Shown here: positions 63,706 through 64,000 of the stretch, piece after piece
How the letters are laid out: the number at the start of each line of letters is the position of its first letter
How positions within the stretch are numbered: the first letter of the stretch is position 1
Assembly: GCA_029624765.1 (NCBI GenBank)
Contig: JARSSO010000019.1
Coordinates: 56,653-120,652, forward strand
Source: Candidatus Contendibacter sp.
GTDB taxonomy: Bacteria > Pseudomonadota > Gammaproteobacteria > Competibacterales > Competibacteraceae
Direction of reading: 5' to 3'
Length of the DNA stretch: 64,000 nt
Notes under the pieces: generated by a model
What the model saw: only the letters and a program-made list of their open reading frames with translations
The model's database searches: none
Told to the model about the DNA's origin: nothing
Position numbers and translations under genes: made by a program

Positions 63706-64000
63706 ATGCTGTTTCCTGACCTGCCGCCGCCCGGCCCGACCTCGCCGGTGACCGTCGCCTGCGTCCAGCAGGCGGCGGTGACCTATGGCATCCCGGAAGC
63801 ACTGATCCTGGCGGTGCTCGAGACCGAAGGCGGACGGCCCGGCCTGGCCCGGCGCAACCGCGACGGCAGCCACGATCTCGGGCCGATGCAAGTCAACACG
63901 CGTTGGGTCCGCCGGGAAGGCTTGAACGCCCGCGACTTGCGCGATCACGGTTGCTACAACCTCCACGTCGGGGCCGCCATCCTGGCGCGGGAGTTGCGCG
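63706..64000 (+). CDS. lytic transglycosylase (SLT/VirB1-like), 3' end outside the window
   Basis: 98 codons are visible, with no stop. CVQQAAVTYGIPEALILAVL then ETEGGRPGLARRNRDGSHDL and GPMQVNTRWVRREGL give the catalytic Glu (ETEGG) and the GPMQVN motif of SLT-fold lytic transglycosylases. Conjugation systems use these to open peptidoglycan for the transfer channel. No signal peptide is seen at the N-terminus; it may be delivered by other means or start elsewhere. Purine-rich GGGAAGAGAG precedes the ATG. Confidence 0.85.
   Translation, partial: MLFPDLPPPGPTSPVTVACVQQAAVTYGIPEALILAVLETEGGRPGLARRNRDGSHDLGPMQVNTRWVRREGLNARDLRDHGCYNLHVGAAILARELR

Overview
The window looks like part of a large conjugative element, either a plasmid or an integrative conjugative element, from a GC-rich proteobacterium. 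A gammaproteobacterium is my best guess, but no rRNA, ribosomal or other chromosomal marker is present to prove it. I saw no replication gene, integrase or tRNA gene, so plasmid and ICE cannot be told apart. The backbone is an I-type (Dot/Icm-like, type IVB) conjugation system in three blocks. Block 1 (1-3127) holds a MOBP-type relaxase, IcmC, IcmD and an IcmJ-like protein. Block 2 (27.6-33.9 kb) holds IcmB, DotD, DotC, DotB and IcmT. Block 3 (56.4-60.3 kb) holds IcmL, IcmK, IcmE and a TraP-like protein. A lytic transglycosylase starts at the right edge.

A metal-resistance cargo (3.3-26 kb) separates icmJ from icmB, which are neighbours in the Legionella icm order E-G-C-D-J-B. It begins after an IS200-type element. 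It contains a copper-type P1B ATPase with a near-copy of the Tn501/Tn21 mer operator-promoter, a MerR regulator in an operon with an NtrC-type response regulator and its kinase, a textbook sigma-54 promoter in front of a small family of secreted proteins, a DUF411 protein, a CusCBA-like efflux set, a His-tailed EamA permease, and a second RND set. The right edge is a graveyard: the C-terminus of a Tn3-family transposase, an intact small antitoxin with a truncated ParE/RelE-type toxin, and broken pieces of a BrnT-type toxin and its antitoxin.

From 34 to 47.5 kb lies an accessory region: an HTH/PIN toxin-antitoxin pair, a frameshifted metallo-beta-lactamase-fold gene, and a compact RNA-repair-like cassette made of a P-loop polynucleotide-kinase-like protein, a Thg1-like 3'-5' polymerase and a convergent RlaP/COG3541-type nucleotidyltransferase. 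The nucleotidyltransferase gene is now in three pieces. An IS1182-family element splits its active site. A 7.3-kb insertion with IS66-type GTAA ends, degenerate 8-bp flanking repeats and decayed IS66 tnpA/tnpB splits it again; removing that insertion in silico restores the reading frame. Inside the IS66 shell sit a complete type II CBASS operon (CapV patatin, CD-NTase, Cap2 E1/E2, Cap3 JAMM) and a GHKL ATPase/STAS-like pair that shares a 20-bp upstream motif with the CBASS operon.

From 47.7 to 56.3 kb, on the minus strand, is a DNA-metabolism block: a 1707-residue methyltransferase/strawberry-notch helicase, a large unknown protein and a YqaJ-like nuclease. After transfer block 3 come a PrlF/YhaV toxin-antitoxin pair, three unrecognised proteins and an array of TGAGTCA-type repeats just before the transglycosylase gene.
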